This document shows positions 47,570-61,300 of a DNA stretch of 64,000 nt, in pieces (the first letter of the stretch is position 1; each line of letters begins with the position of its first letter). The translations under genes were made by a program, and so were the position numbers. Source of the DNA: Silene conica (Eukaryota > Streptophyta > Magnoliopsida > Caryophyllales > Caryophyllaceae); NCBI GenBank assembly GCA_029255685.2, contig CM055318.2, positions 11,413,001 through 11,477,000 of the forward strand, read 5' to 3'. The notes below the pieces were generated by a model. That model had not been told where the DNA came from. It did no database searches and saw only the letters and a program-made list of their open reading frames with translations.

Positions 47570-48875
47570 TGTTGGAGGAAGTGTCCTCGACAATAATGTG
47601 TTGACGTAATTAAAACTCATTTGAATGAAACACAACTGGGAGTGTTACTCTTTTAAAGTCAACTGATCAACATTTACCGATAATGATTGGCTGTCTAGAG
47701 TTTGACATTATCGTCATATGATGGTGGTGATCAGTTGATCCCTTAAAGTCATATCTTTAGGGAATTCCGTCTCAATGGAATAATTAATTAATATTGTATT
47801 AGATACAAATTAATTAATAACTATAAATTTTGGAAATAATTTTATATGACGAATATTTTATAATGGGATTATAATAATAATAGTCAAAGTGATAAAATCG
47901 TTTTATTACTCGGTTTTATTTATTCGTTTGGGAAACGATTAAATTGAGAATGAACACGGTTGATCATAAAATTACAAAGAGTTGTAATTAAATTATGACA
48001 TTACATTTTCATACAATAGTAATTTCGAAGTTATTAGTGTAATTATTTAAATGTAATAAATTTGTAGATTATGGATTTTAATAAGTTAAAATTGCATAAT
48101 TAATAAATTGGGTCATGTGTTATAAGACATGTGTGACATGTTACAAATTAACACAATTGACAAAAAATAAAATGGGTCTATAATAAGACCCATGTGAACC
48201 GTGTATATGTTGTGTGTATGAGTATATGTTGTGTGTGTAAGTGTACAAGCATAGAGTGTGTCATACACAAAGAGCATATTGTAAGGAATCTTACATGCTT
48301 TGTGTAAGAGTGTAAGAGGGCATGCATAGGCTCCTTGGGGATGCCTTGGCCGGCCTATTCAAGAGCAAGTAAGCTCTTGTTTGCTCTATATAAGACACAC
48401 CCTCACACCACATAAGTTGCTAGTTTTTGGCTAACTAGTTATTAGTATATGCTTCATCATTTTACTAACATATTCATACTAGAACTTCATTCTCCAATTT
48501 TCTTGAGTAAAATGGTTTTATAAGAAAATAATTATTTCCATATTAATAGTATTATAAGAGTAATATTATTATTGTTTCTAGTATACTAATACTAATTTTC
48601 TAGTAACAAAATTAGTGTTAGTTTGAGATCGGGTCCTTGATACGCACCTTTAGGAGACGATTTTTGTTAGATCGTTACAAGAGGATTTCGGGTTTTTGAA
48701 GACTCAAATAATAGGTGATTATTGAGTATAAACCTTCTAAAACCAATGTAAGGACTACTACATCTTATGATATCATCATGCATGCATAAGATCCATTTAA
48801 GTTTTTATGACTAAACTTAAAGAAACAAACTCACATTAGATATGAGTATAATATAAGGAACCTCGGTTTCCAACA
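47570..48875 (+). repeat. 5' LTR
   Basis: 1,306 bp. TATA box CTATATAAG at 48386-48394 marks the probable U3/R boundary. Ends CCTCGGTTTCCAACA. Confidence 0.95.
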
Positions 48876-48877
48876 AG

Positions 48878-48889
48878 TGGTATCAGAGC
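48878..48889 (+). other. primer-binding site (initiator Met-tRNA)
   Basis: TGGTATCAGAGC, two bases after the 5' LTR, the standard plant Copia priming site. Confidence 0.9.
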
Positions 48890-51800
48890 ATTACGGTTGT
48901 TGCATGCATGATCGGATTTATGTTTTATGTTAAACGGTTTAACATATATATCTCGAAATTTTTGTGTTTATTATGATAAATCACAAAATAATTTTGCATG
49001 TTAAAGTTTCTGATTCTAAAATGGTTTTAGGATATAAAATTAATTTTATGGTTTTTTATTGTTCATTTTTATATTTATTTGTATTTTTTGTTGTTTAAAT
49101 CGGTTTTAAACAACAATTAATGGGAAAAATAGTTAAAAATAGTTTCTGGCCGAGATTTTTTGATATGTTCTCACATGCATATTTAATATATTGTATATGA
49201 TTTTTCGTAAGAAATGGAGTTAATATGCATGGATTATGAATTTTATGAGATAAATAGTCATAATATGAGTTAAAATGGGTATAAAAGGTTATATTTCGAA
49301 TTTGACCTTAAAAATTTTATGAGAAGTCACATGCAATATATAAAATACCTGTATAAATTTTCGGATTTATTGGATTTGTTTTGCATGATTAATGATTTTT
49401 ATAGTAAAAATCGTATTAATAGTGACTCAAATTCGACTTTAATAATTATAGTTGGATTTTTGCCATAAAAATTTTACACAATGTCACATTCAATATTTAC
49501 AGAATGTATATAAATTTTGGGAATTTATTCTCAAGTGATGCATGATTTATGATTTTAATAGTTAAAATCGGATAAATAGTGACTTATTGTGTTAAAAATA
49601 GTTAATCTTAATATTATGGCATAAAATTTTACCCATGAATGTCTTATATGATAGGAACATCAGATCTAAAAGTTGGATATCAAAAAGTTTCTGTTTTTAT
49701 GATTATTAATTTTTAATGAGTTAATTAGCTAATAATCGTAATTTATGAGTCGAAAATAAAATTTTCGAGTATGGTCTGTAATTTTTGGTCATTTTCAGAT
49801 TCTAATATGTATTTTAGGATGACTAAAAATTTATAGCAATTTATCACAAGTTTTTATAATTTAAATCGGATTTTAAACCATAAAAACGGCTTTTATACGA
49901 TTTATTTAAGAAATAAACCATATATATTTGCAAAAGACCATTTTAATAATTTCTGAATTTTTAGAAAATTTCCAGAAAGTTTAAAATTTTTGAATTTTAA
50001 ATTTCGAAGTTTATTGACTCATTTGGCCGTATTATGTTTATTTTTCCCGAAAATACAAGTAATTATGAACAATGATGCAAAATCAAGTTAGATCATGATC
50101 AAATATTAGTAGAGACTAAACATTGATTCCTAAAGTAAGTTAGGATGATTAACTTGGACATAAATTAGATTTATGTAATTTTGATGATTTTAATAGTTAA
50201 AACCGCGCATATCCGTAAAAACCGTAAACAAATATGAGATATTTGCTCCCATAAGGCGATTTGGAATAAAAAATTGAGCATGTGCATACATATTTTATTA
50301 TTGCATTTTATATAATATGAATGTCATATTTGAATGTTTTATATAATTTGGAATTATGTAATTTCTCTTAGTATGGCCTTAGTTTTAATCAATATTACCC
50401 GTAATGAAAGGGAATATTGATTCAGTTGTAATTTATGTGATCTCGTATCACGAGTTTGTAATTTAAATTTTCAGTTTTACAATAGAATAGTTGTATTATT
50501 TTATTGTAATTCCGGAGATCCAAAAGACGGTGCCATACGGAAAGGAGTTCCGACAAGACGGTGTTTTCTTGGATGGCGTGCCAATAAAGTTCAAGGGACC
50601 ATGGAGTTGGTTTCCGAATTTGTAATAGTTAATTAGTTTTTACTATTACTAGGAAGGTCATACTAGGATTTTATTGCTTTGTTGCTTTTACTTTTGCATT
50701 TTAATATGTTTGCATGCATAGCCAAATCGCCATAAACATGCATATTAGTTTAGATCGTTAAAAACGACCGTGTCAATTATAATTATCGAGTTCATCGATT
50801 TAATTCGCTTAAAGGAGATAGATAATAAATTGACAAGACCTCTATATTAAACAAAACAATTGAGAATTAGCCTTACCAAATAGTAGAACCCATGAGCTTC
50901 TATTTCGTGGGGTGGTACTAGTCCAGTGGGCAGTACGAACCCCATTACGTAGGATAAGTGGGGCGATGGGGTGGATTTAGTCCAGTGGGCGGGTCGCATC
51001 CCGATGCTTTTGAAATTTGGTTTGTACTCAACGGAAGTGTAGAGGACCAGTGGTCAATGTGTTCCGGGCTAAGATGAACAAATAATGATTTTTCATCGAC
51101 CAAGAGTTCTATTGCAGAACCGGTTTTAACCCACCAAACCATATTATTGGGTCGGAGTTCCAGTGGTTCACGATTTCGGTGGTATGGGTTTGGGTCTTGG
51201 AATCATTTATAAAATTGGATAGAGGTCATTTTATAGATGCGTTAACTTGTTAAAATATTACAAGTTGAATCAAAATGATGAATGTTTGTTTTTCCTTAAT
51301 TTGTTGCTTTATAATTGTTCATTTTTACTCCTATATAATATCATTCGATTGTAATCAATATCTCCGCTAAACATCTCATGCTATATCGACAAATAAAATC
51401 TCTTTCTCCTCACTTAAAACCGCGTCTTTGGTTATGGACAAGGTCCGTAGGAATTATTCTATTCCATAGAATTTGATAGGAAGGTCCTATGCAAACATAA
51501 GATTAACATCTTAAAATTTCTATTAAACCATTACGATTTCTTATAAAGAAAATTAAATAGAAGTGATTTTAGTCAAAAAGTGTTGATTAAATCTTCTATT
51601 CATACATGGTTCTAAAGTCTTATTGCTCAATTTAATAACTTATCGTCTAAAATTTAAGGGTTAAGAACATGACGAAGTTAATATAAATTGGTAAATTGAT
51701 TTGAGAAAATCATTATAACCAATACCACCTCACTTCATAGATATTAACTCCTATGAGGAATTAATTTGGAAATTAATTGAAGAAAAGGGCTTCTTCAAGT

Positions 51801-52617
51801 AATAATTCTTGAAGTAAGTGGGAGCTATGAGAAGACCAAATCTTTCTTAAGTAGTTAAGAATAGAACGAGGTTGAGAGAAAATCGTGTAAGACACGAAGT
51901 TAGAAACTACTCCAAATTGTAAAGTCTAAGGATGTTGGAAGTATGACTCCAACATATTTCTTAGATAATACTTATGACATTGAGTTTTCATTCTACATTA
52001 TTTGTATATAAGTGCAAATTGGTGAATCATGTTGGTAATTCCATTTTCATGTGATTGAAATATGATAAAGGAATGACAAAACCCGCCAATCTAAATGGGT
52101 ATTTAGAGGAGGATGTGTTAATAACACAATCCGAGGGTTCTTGTGAATCCTATCGTCCTAACGTGAAGAAAATCTTATGACGATTTGCCAAGAATGATAA
52201 ACATGAATGGAACTAAGGTAGTTTCCAATTCATCTGTAAGACATATACATGTTATATTGTGCTTGACCAAGTTTTGATTTTAGAGTAATACACAAATAAT
52301 AGTTATTATGTACATCATCTCTAAATATAATTTGAGTTTTGCATAAAAGGTAAAAGTTTTACCATTACGCAATTGAAACAAATGTTGCACTCAATGTTAC
52401 CACGAATTGGTTCATGGTTAGGCCATACGAATCAAGGTAATTATATTCCAAAACTAAAGTAGAAATGTCATATGTACCCTAAAACTCTAGTTGGTGCCCC
52501 AAATTTTTCCATCATTACTCGATTGAAAGTCGCATTTGAGGTTAGGAATCTCATAGGTTATGCGAATCTTGCATTCAAAGCAAGTCATTCACCCTATAAA
52601 CACTTTAAAGTGTGTAG

Positions 52618-52863
52618 GTGAGTGAAATTTCAAATCTTGAAAGATATTTTAATTCTTCGACTGAGGAAATTAACGCGCAAGAAATTCACGTTGAGAATGT
52701 TGTGCATTGGCTCAAGAAGATGTTCTTGGAATTAGATAATGATCCAATTAAGCCTAGTAATTTACACCAAATAGATTGTGATAAAGTATCACAAGTTTGC
52801 TTTCGTAAGCACGTTCATAAAATGCGCGAAAAAGTAATATTGAACCATATGAGATATGATTAA
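52618..52863 (+). pseudogene. 81-codon frame within the decayed Copia interior
   Basis: The longest frame in the interior (LERYFNSSTEEINAQEIHVE, VVHWLKKMFLELDNDPIK). No domain recognised. From its position it is probably a remnant between the integrase and reverse-transcriptase regions. Confidence 0.3.
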
Positions 52864-53629
52864 ATCTTTACAATTGAGTGGGAGTTATTTTATATTCCGA
52901 TTTTGTCAAGCATTTATTTTTCCGCTATGTTATAAAGCATGGGCATACAAGTCATATGAGATATGAATAGGTAAGGTGCCTAAGTTGTAGCCTATTTTGA
53001 ATGACAATTTTTCCTATATGATCATGAGAACAAAAGGTTTGTGGCTCATGATGCTGTCTATAAAGAAAGGAGGATTATTTCTTTTAGACAGAGTGGGAGA
53101 AATTATTATAGAGCCACAATTTCAGTATGATCCAATAGGAAAATGTTCTTCCTAGTTGAGATAAGTGGAAATTTCATTCGAAAATTAAGTTGACGAGTGT
53201 AATGTTGCCTTCTCAGTGCAACGAACTTGTAACTTGTATAAGTGCCTTATTTAGTTTCGACTCTACCTGAATCCGAAATAGTTCAGTTGATTGGTGGAAA
53301 GGGTTTCGCACGCAACAACGGATCTATATTAAAATCGGATCAAATAATGTTGTTGGATTTTAAAACCATCTACGATGAGTTTTGAAAATCACAACTATCC
53401 TAAGAAAGGATGACAAGAGTTGAATTAGATAAATTGGTGGCAAAGAGTTTTCCACGCAATAACATGGCTTCGAGTTCAAATATTTGGACATGTTGGATTT
53501 TAAAAGTCATCGTGTATGAGCTTGGTAAAATCGCAACTATCCTAAAGGGGAAATGTCAAAAGGTTGAATTCTTTATTTTGATCATGTGATAAGCATTTTC
53601 TTGAAAGTCAAGAAGTTATGTTTATACAT

Positions 53630-54330
53630 GAAGTTTAGTGGGAGTAAAGTTATGTCTCTAGTCTTACATGAATGTGACATGTTGATCATTATAAATGATA
53701 AAGATCATTATGAATGATAAAGACTTGTAAAAGGAATAAATACATCACTAAGATATCCTATTAATGGATATTAGCGTATAAGTACATATTCTTATGTCGA
53801 TAAGAATAAGGGTAAGTTTAAATGTTTTGAACTATAGAAATTGAATCCACATGCTTCCATTGCAGGATCAATTCTTTACGCTAAGATGTATTACCATTAT
53901 CAAACTTCGTATACTTGGAGTATGACGAAATGTTACAAATCGAATTTAGAGAGAAATCTCTATGTGTAGCCATATAGTTCATCAAACACTACTGAATAAG
54001 TACTAAAAGGATGAAGCTAAATGTTTGGATATTTCATTGGTTTAATGTGCAAAGAGTTGCACAATACCATGTTCAGAACACATATGGATGGTTAGAGAAC
54101 CATTTTGACTACAATCATAAAGGAAGAAATCTGTTAGAATTATTCTAGACAGTAGAACAATGAAGGTATTCAACAAATATGAGTACACTTATATCTATGA
54201 GATATAATAGAGGGAAGAGTCTCTCAGATACTGTGAAAACAATGGGAGCTATTCTATTGTAAGAAAGCTTATGTCTAGATACGGATCAAGACACGTACTC
54301 GTAAGGTTAGCATAATGAGATTATGCATAA
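53630..54330 (+). pseudogene. relic Copia reverse transcriptase and RNase H
   Basis: 53634-53700 reads FSGSKVMSLVLHECDMLIII, which aligns with SGSKIVFLLLYVDDILLIGN of the intact Copia at the right; the catalytic YVDD has become HECD. 53863-53935 reads GSILYAKMYYHYQTSYTWSM, aligning with GSIMYAMICTRPDVAYALSM. Near 54230-54330, YCENN.GAI and SRHVL correspond to YCDNRGAI and SRHVLRKAHLIRDY of RNase H. Frames shift between the pieces, so nothing functional is encoded. Confidence 0.75.
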
Positions 54331-55240
54331 CCAAGGGAAATTATAGTAAGGTTATGTGAAGCACAAAAGTTGTTAAGGCTTACTAACCAAAGGCCTTCTT
54401 ATAGGCTTAACATGATAAATCATGTCATTTCAATTGAGTTGAGATGTAATACTATACAAGTATGAATTATAGATTATGTAGTAATTGATATGGCATCAAT
54501 TTTACATATGTGATAATGCATTCATCATTTGAGTTATTTATAACTCACCCCAGGTCATGTCATATTCAAATGGGATGGTAAGACCATATTGAACCCCATT
54601 AAAGTGAATTGAATTCTCATGACCTCGCCCCTAGTTGCTTAAGTGAGGTGACACCTCAATGCAACCGGATGTGTGATGCGATTGATGGCGAGTTCGATTG
54701 CCATAGAGTCATACGGGATGATTAATCGATCACCTAGGCATAGACATGTTAAGATACATTTGCCGGGCTAATGACCGCTGATAGAGCTCTGGCGTACTCT
54801 TATTAAAAGACTGCCTGGTCGTGGCGGGAGCATCTATCGTGTTTCACATGAGTCAGTTCTTGGACTAATGACTGTTCTCTGAGGTGGCATAGTTTCAGAT
54901 TAACTTTGATCTATGTCCTAACACCTTCGTAACTGGGGTTTATAAGGACATATTTTGGGTTATGATGGGCTGTGGCCAGCCGGAAGGAATAAGTCGATTA
55001 GGAATTGTCCACCCCTTGTCAGGGTTGAACAATATCTCTAGGCCACTCGAGGAGAATAATAACTAGAAATGCGTGGCCACGCTCGGAAGGTATCTATGGT
55101 AGATAATTCCGGTCAGTAGTTATAACTCCAGATCGAGATAAACCACTCTAGATTTTAATCAATTGCCGGCACGACCTGAGAGGACGCCATGCATTGAGTG
55201 AGAGATAGTAATAGGGCAAGAGAATTGGTAACACACACTT

Positions 55241-55260
55241 GTCTCGGACAAGTGGGAGAT
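55241..55260 (+). other. polypurine tract region of the LTR element
   Basis: AAGTGGGAGAT immediately before the 3' LTR, primer for plus-strand synthesis. The preceding ~90 bases (GAGAATTGGTAACACACACT) resemble the same region of the right-hand Copia element. Confidence 0.85.
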
Positions 55261-56566
55261 TGTTGGAGGAAGTGTCCTCGACAATAATGTGTTGACGTAA
55301 TTAAAACTCATTTGAATGAAACACAACTGGGAGTGTTACTCTTTTAAAGTCAACTGATCAACATTTACCGATAATGATTAGCTGTCTAAAGTTTGACATT
55401 ATCGTCATATGATGGTGGTGATCAGTTGATCCCTTAAAGTCATATCTTTAGGGAATTCCGTCTCAATGGAATAATTAATTAATATTGTATTAGATACAAA
55501 TTAATTAATAACTAGAAATTTTGGAAATAATTTTATATGACGAATATTTTATAATGGGATTATAATAATAATAGTCAAAGTGATAAAATCGTTTTATTAC
55601 TCGGTTTTATTTATTCGTTTGGGAAACGATTAAATTGAGAATGAACACGGTTGATCATAAAATTACAAAGAGTTGTAATTAAATTATGACATTACATTTT
55701 CATACAATAATAATTTCGAAGTTATTAGTGTAATTATTTAAATGTAATAAATTTGTAGATTATGGATTTTAATAAGTTAAAATTGCATAATTAATAAATT
55801 GGGTCATGTGTTATAAGACATGTGTGACATGTTACAAATTAACACAATTGACAAAAAATAAAATGGGTCTATAATATGACCCATGTGAACCGTGTATATG
55901 TAGTGTGTATGAGTATATGTTGTGTGTGTAAGTGTACAAGCATAGAGTGTGTCATACACAAAGAGCATATTGTAAGGAATCTTACATGCTTTGTGTAAGA
56001 GTGTAAGAGGGCATGCATAGGCTCATTGGCGATGCCTTGGCCGGCCTATTCAAGAGCAAGTAAGCTCTTGTTTGCTCTATATAAGACACACCCTCACACC
56101 ACATAAGTTGCTAGTTTTTGGCTAACTAGTTGTTAGTATATGCTTCATCATTTTACTAACATATTCATACTAGAACTCCATTCTCCAATTTTCTTGAGTA
56201 AAATGGTTTTATAAGAAAATAATTATTTCCATATTAATAGTATTATAAGAGTAATATTATTATTGTTTCTAGTATACTAATACTAATTTTCTAGTAACAA
56301 AATTAGTGTTAGTTTGAGATCGGGTCCTTGATACGCACCTTTAGGAGACGATTTTTGTTAGATCGTTACAAGAGGATTTCGGGTTTTTGAAGACTCAAAT
56401 AATAGGTGATTATTGAGTATAAACTTTCTAAAACCAATGTAAGGACTACTACATCTTATGATATCATCATGCATGCATAAGATCCATTTAAGTTTTTATA
56501 ACTAAACTTAAAGAAACAAACTCACATTAGATATGAGTATAATATAAGGAACCTCGGTTTCCAACA
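55261..56566 (+). repeat. 3' LTR
   Basis: Same length as the 5' LTR, with about 12 single-base differences by eye. Confidence 0.95.
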
Positions 56567-56663
56567 GTTACACCACTCATGTCATCACTAGCTACATCAT
56601 GCATGGTGTATAAAGTCCCACTATGTGGAAAAATATCTGTATATAATCCCAATTCTTTATATG

Positions 56664-57570
56664 CAGGATTATAACAAATTTATAATATATGATTTATAGT
56701 CATAAACGAAGTACAAGATACAAAGATTGGGATCAGGAATTAACCTTCTGTCCTTGCAAAGGCCTAGGATCAGATATCAAAACAGATATCCTCCTAATCG
56801 TTGCACCCAAGATGTTCCAAGAAATACCCCTTCTAGAGCTAGAAACTGCAAAATTACCTTTAATTTTGTGTAAGATGAAAGCTAGAGAGAGAGGGAGTAT
56901 GTATGTCGTGTAACTCGTGCCCTTTAAGTGCAGAGTGCATGTCCTATTTATAGCTGCAAACAACCTTGCTATTAGACATCAACTAGGATTCCCCAATTCA
57001 GTATTTGGTTCTACCTACAGCACTTCATAACAACTGAACAACTTAATAATTGCTCAGACCGAAATTCTATCTTTATAGAATCGATTATATCTCTCTTGTG
57101 TAATGTTTTATCTTATAAATATCTTATATTTATAATCCAGTAATTAAATATAAGCTTTTATATTTAATTAATTCATTTTAATCTTTATTAAATAATTTCA
57201 TTACACATAATTAAATATAACATTTTATATTTAATTACGAATTAACATTTTATATTCGTCTTAGCTAATATTATTTAATCTGTATTAAATAATTGTGTCA
57301 TCATTACATTGACTAACCGTTTAGTCATATATGGTATCAATATGATTACATTTTCATCTAATCATATCTCTCAGATTCCATCATTTAGGTGTGACTCTTA
57401 GGGACCATTTGATTACCGCCATCTGTATGACAATAACGTCAAACTTTCTAGCAAGCCAACCGTTATTGATAAACGTGAATCAACTGGCTAAAATACAAAG
57501 TATACCATGTGTTCCTTTAAGAGATTTATACGTGTTGTCGCACTAACTGTTGAGGACACTAGCTCCAACA
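56664..57570 (-). repeat. 3' LTR of the right-hand Copia element
   Basis: On the minus strand it begins TGTTGGAGCTAGTGTCCTCAA at 57570, close to the start of the other LTR, and probably ends AATCCTGCA at 56664. A TATA box CTATAAATAGG lies at 56944-56953. The outer end is inferred because the 5' LTR is outside the window. Confidence 0.7.
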
Positions 57571-58354
57571 ATCTTCCACTTGTCCGTACAAGTGTATGTG
57601 CGATAACCAATTCTCATATCCAATTAAATTTCTCCCACTCAATGTAAAACAATTTGCAAATCTGTATTCACAAAGGTCGTATTTTACAAGCGATCTGTAT
57701 CAAGAGTGGTTTTCCCGACTAGAGAGTAACTCAACTGATAACGAATTATTATTCGAGCTTGGCCAAGCATTTCAGTTACTACTCCTCGAGTGGCCCTTAG
57801 AAATATTAAAACCTGATGAGGGGTGGATATTTCCTTCAACTCGAATCTTGCAGATGTAAGCACAGTATGAAATGACCCAAAAAAAATCTGCTTAGCCCCA
57901 GTTACGGTCAGCTAGTGAGAAAGAAATCAAAGTCACCCAAAACTGCCCTTTATCTCAAGAAACAGTCGACAGTCAAAAGAATCGACTCAAGGAACACGAT
58001 GGACGTCCTATCCACGACCCGACACCGAATGTTCAATAACATTTAGGACTCCATTGCGTCGTCACGAAAATTGTCCTACGAGTTATCGTTATAATCTCGT
58101 ATCTGTGATCGATCAGTCAACGATTTGACTTATGGTTTATTGAACCCACCATCAATCGACGTCACAAAATAATTGCCAGAGTTATCAGCTCGTGTAGGCG
58201 ATTACGGACTAAAACAAATATAATGTAATTCAGTTCACTTTTGTGGTGTTCAATGTTGTCAGTACAATCCACATGAAAAACAATATATAAAACAAAATCG
58301 ATGGTGTTATAAATAGTATATGAAATAGATACAATATCCAATTCACAAAAAGTA
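57571..58354 (-). other. 3' untranslated region and polypurine tract of the right-hand Copia
   Basis: ACAAGTGGAAGA next to the LTR is the polypurine tract. Upstream text (CTCGAGGAGTAGTAACTGAA-ATGCTTGGCCAAGCTCG, ATTGAGTGGGAGA) matches 55040-55205 of the coding-dead element, showing common ancestry. Confidence 0.7.
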
Positions 58355-61300
58355 CTAATACAACTCAGGAACACGTTTGATTCCCATTGAAATAACGTGC
58401 CCTTCATGTTTATCATGTCTTAATGGTTTAGTGAGAGGATCTGCGATGTTGTCATCTGTCGCAATCTTGTCTATCACTATCTCTTTTTGCTCCACGTAAT
58501 CTCGAATGAGGTGAGCTTTCCGCAGTACATGTCTAGATTTGTTGCTAGACTTGGGCTCCTTAGCCTGGAAGATGGCACCTCTATTATCGCAATAGATGGT
58601 GATCGGGTCGTTCGAACTAGGAACTACAGTGAGTCCTTGTAAGAACTGACGCATCCATATAGCTTCCTTTGCAGCTTCCGAAACGGCATAGTACTCGGAC
58701 TCAGTAGTAGAATCTACAATAACACTCTGCTTGGAGCTTTTCCAACTGACATCAGCGCCATTAAGAGTAAAAACGAATCCAGACTGAGATTTCGAGTCAT
58801 CTCGGTCCGTTTGGAAGCTAGCATCTGCGTAACCGTTTGCGCAAAGCTCAATGCCTCCACCATAAGTCAATACCCAATCTTTAGTCCTCCGTAGGTACTT
58901 AAGAATGTTTTTCACAGCCATCCAGTGTGGTTCACCTGGATTGCCTTGTTACCGACTCGTCATACTCAAAGCATATGCCACGTCTGGACGTGTGCATATC
59001 ATGGCATACATGATCGATCCTATAGCTGAGGCATAAGGAATGCGACTCATGTGCTCGACCTCTTCCGGTGTCTTAGGTGCCTGAGCCTTACTCAAATGTA
59101 CCCCCGAGATCATCGGAAGTAACCCCTTTTTGGAGTTGGCCATGCTGAATCTGTCAAGAATCTTATCTATATAAGACTCCTGACTCAGTGATAACATCCG
59201 TCGTGATCTATCTCTATAGATACGGATCCCCAATATACATTGTGCCTCACCCAGATCTTTCATCTGAAAATGGTTCTTTGACCATACTTTAACCGAAGAT
59301 AAGAGAGGGATGTCATTTCCGATCAAGAGTATATCGTCGACATACAACAACAGAAAGACGATCTTACTCCCACTCGACTTGATATATAAGCATGGTTCTT
59401 CGACTGATCGAATAAAACCATTCCTTTTTATCACTTGGTCGAAGCAATGATTCCAACTCCTAGATGCTTGCTTAAGTCCATAAATGGAACGCTTAAGCTT
59501 GCACACTTTCTTAGGATTTTTAGGATCTGTGAAACCTTCGGGTTGTACCATGTACAAGTCCTCCTCCAAATAACCGTTTAAGAAGGCAGTTTTCACATCC
59601 ATTTGCCATATTTCGTAGTCATGAAATGCAGCAATCGCTAAGATAATCTGAATGGAACGCAGCATGACTACGGGTGCAAAAATCTCATCATAGTGCAACC
59701 CTTGCACTTGAGTGAAACCTTTTGCCACTAGTCGTGTCTTATAGGTGTCTGGTTGTCCCTCGATGGAGCGCTTCATCTTATAAAGCCATTTGCACTGAAG
59801 AGGTCGTACCTCATCAGACAAATCAACCAACTCCCATACGTCATTCTCATACATGGAGTCCATTTCGGATTGCATGGCATTAAGCCATAGCTTTGAGTCG
59901 GAACATGTCATGGCACCTTTATAGGTCACGGGTTCGTTACTCTCTAAGAGAAAAACGTCAACTCCGTCAAGTTCCTCGATCATACCGATGTATCTATCTG
60001 GAGGAATGGAGTGTCTACCCGACCTTCTGGGTTCCTCAGGAATACTGACCGCAACAGAAGATGAAGGAACGGTTTCCTCCATTGGTTGCTCAGTAGTTGT
60101 TTCTTGAATCTCCGACAGATCGAAGGTTCTATTACTTGTCTTATTCTCGAGAAATTCTTTCTCTAAGAACTTCGCACTAGCCGCAACAAAAACGCGGTGT
60201 TCGGTAGGCGAATAGAAGTAATAATGACCAAACATTCCTTTTGGATAACCAATAAAGTATGTCTTGACCGATCACGGGCCGAGCTTATCCTCGTGTCTCC
60301 ACTTGACATAAGCCTCGCAGCCCCAAACCCGAATAAAGGACAAGTTAGGGACGGTTCCCTTCCATATCTCATATGGAGTCTTGTCAACAGCTTTAGACGG
60401 ACTTCGGTTAAATATAAGAGCACCTGATAATAGAGCAAAGCCCCATAATGAATCTGGCACAACTGTGTGACTCATCATGGATTGAACCATATCTAATAGT
60501 GTTCGATTTCTCCGTTCGGACACACCATTTAATTGTGGTGTTCCAGGTGGAGTTAACTGTAGTACTATACCACAGTCTTTAAGGTGTTGATCAAACTCAT
60601 GCGAAAGATATTCACCACCACGATCTGATCGTAGTGCTTTAATTTTTCTATCCAGTTGGTGTTCAACCTTCGCCTGGAATTCCTTGAACTTTTCAAAGGA
60701 TTCACTTTTATGCTTCATTAAGTAGACATATCCGTATCTACTTAAATCGTCCGTGAAAGTGATGAAATATCTATAGCCGTCTCGTGCGGTGATTGACATA
60801 GGTCTACATACATCTGTATGTACGAGGCCTAATAGGTCAGCAGCGCGCATTCCAATACCTTTGAAGGAAATACGAGTCATTTTGCCTATGAGACATGATT
60901 CACATGTGCCAAATGATTCATAATCAAATGGAGATATAGCGCCATTCTGTATTAGCTGCTTTACACGTTTCTCATTTATGTGTCCCATACGACAGTGCCA
61001 TAGATATGTTTGATCTTTATCACCAACCTTTATTTTCTTATTATTCATGTGTAATATTTCAGTCGATTGATCTAAGACATATATACCATTCATGGAAACC
61101 GCTTTACCATAAACCATTCCATTTAAAGAGAAAATACAGCTATTATCCTTTATTAAGAATGGAAATCCGTCTTTATCGAGTACGGAAACTGAAATAATGT
61201 TGTTAGATAAACTGGGTACATAATAACAGTTATACAGATATAACTCGAATCCACTCGGTAGCTGGATCACATATGTTCCCATGGAAGCAGCAGCAACTTT

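Larger units (their letters stand above)
47570..56566 (+). mobile_element. complete Copia-type LTR retrotransposon, 8,997 bp, coding-dead
   Basis: LTRs at 47570-48875 and 55261-56566, both 1,306 bp, start TGTTGGAGG and end TTTCCAACA. GTTAC flanks the element at 47565-47569 and 56567-56571. The primer-binding site TGGTATCAGAGC (48878-48889) matches the 3' end of initiator Met-tRNA, as in many Copia elements, and a polypurine tract AAGTGGGAGA precedes the 3' LTR. By eye the LTRs differ at about a dozen positions (about 99% identity), so the insertion is young. Yet the 6.4-kb interior has no frame above 81 codons, only relics of Copia reverse transcriptase and RNase H. Confidence 0.95.

Noticed and set aside
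48890-55240. tRNA, rRNA or small gene in the retrotransposon interior
   Set aside because: No cloverleaf or conserved rRNA words seen; the interior is explained as decayed Copia sequence.
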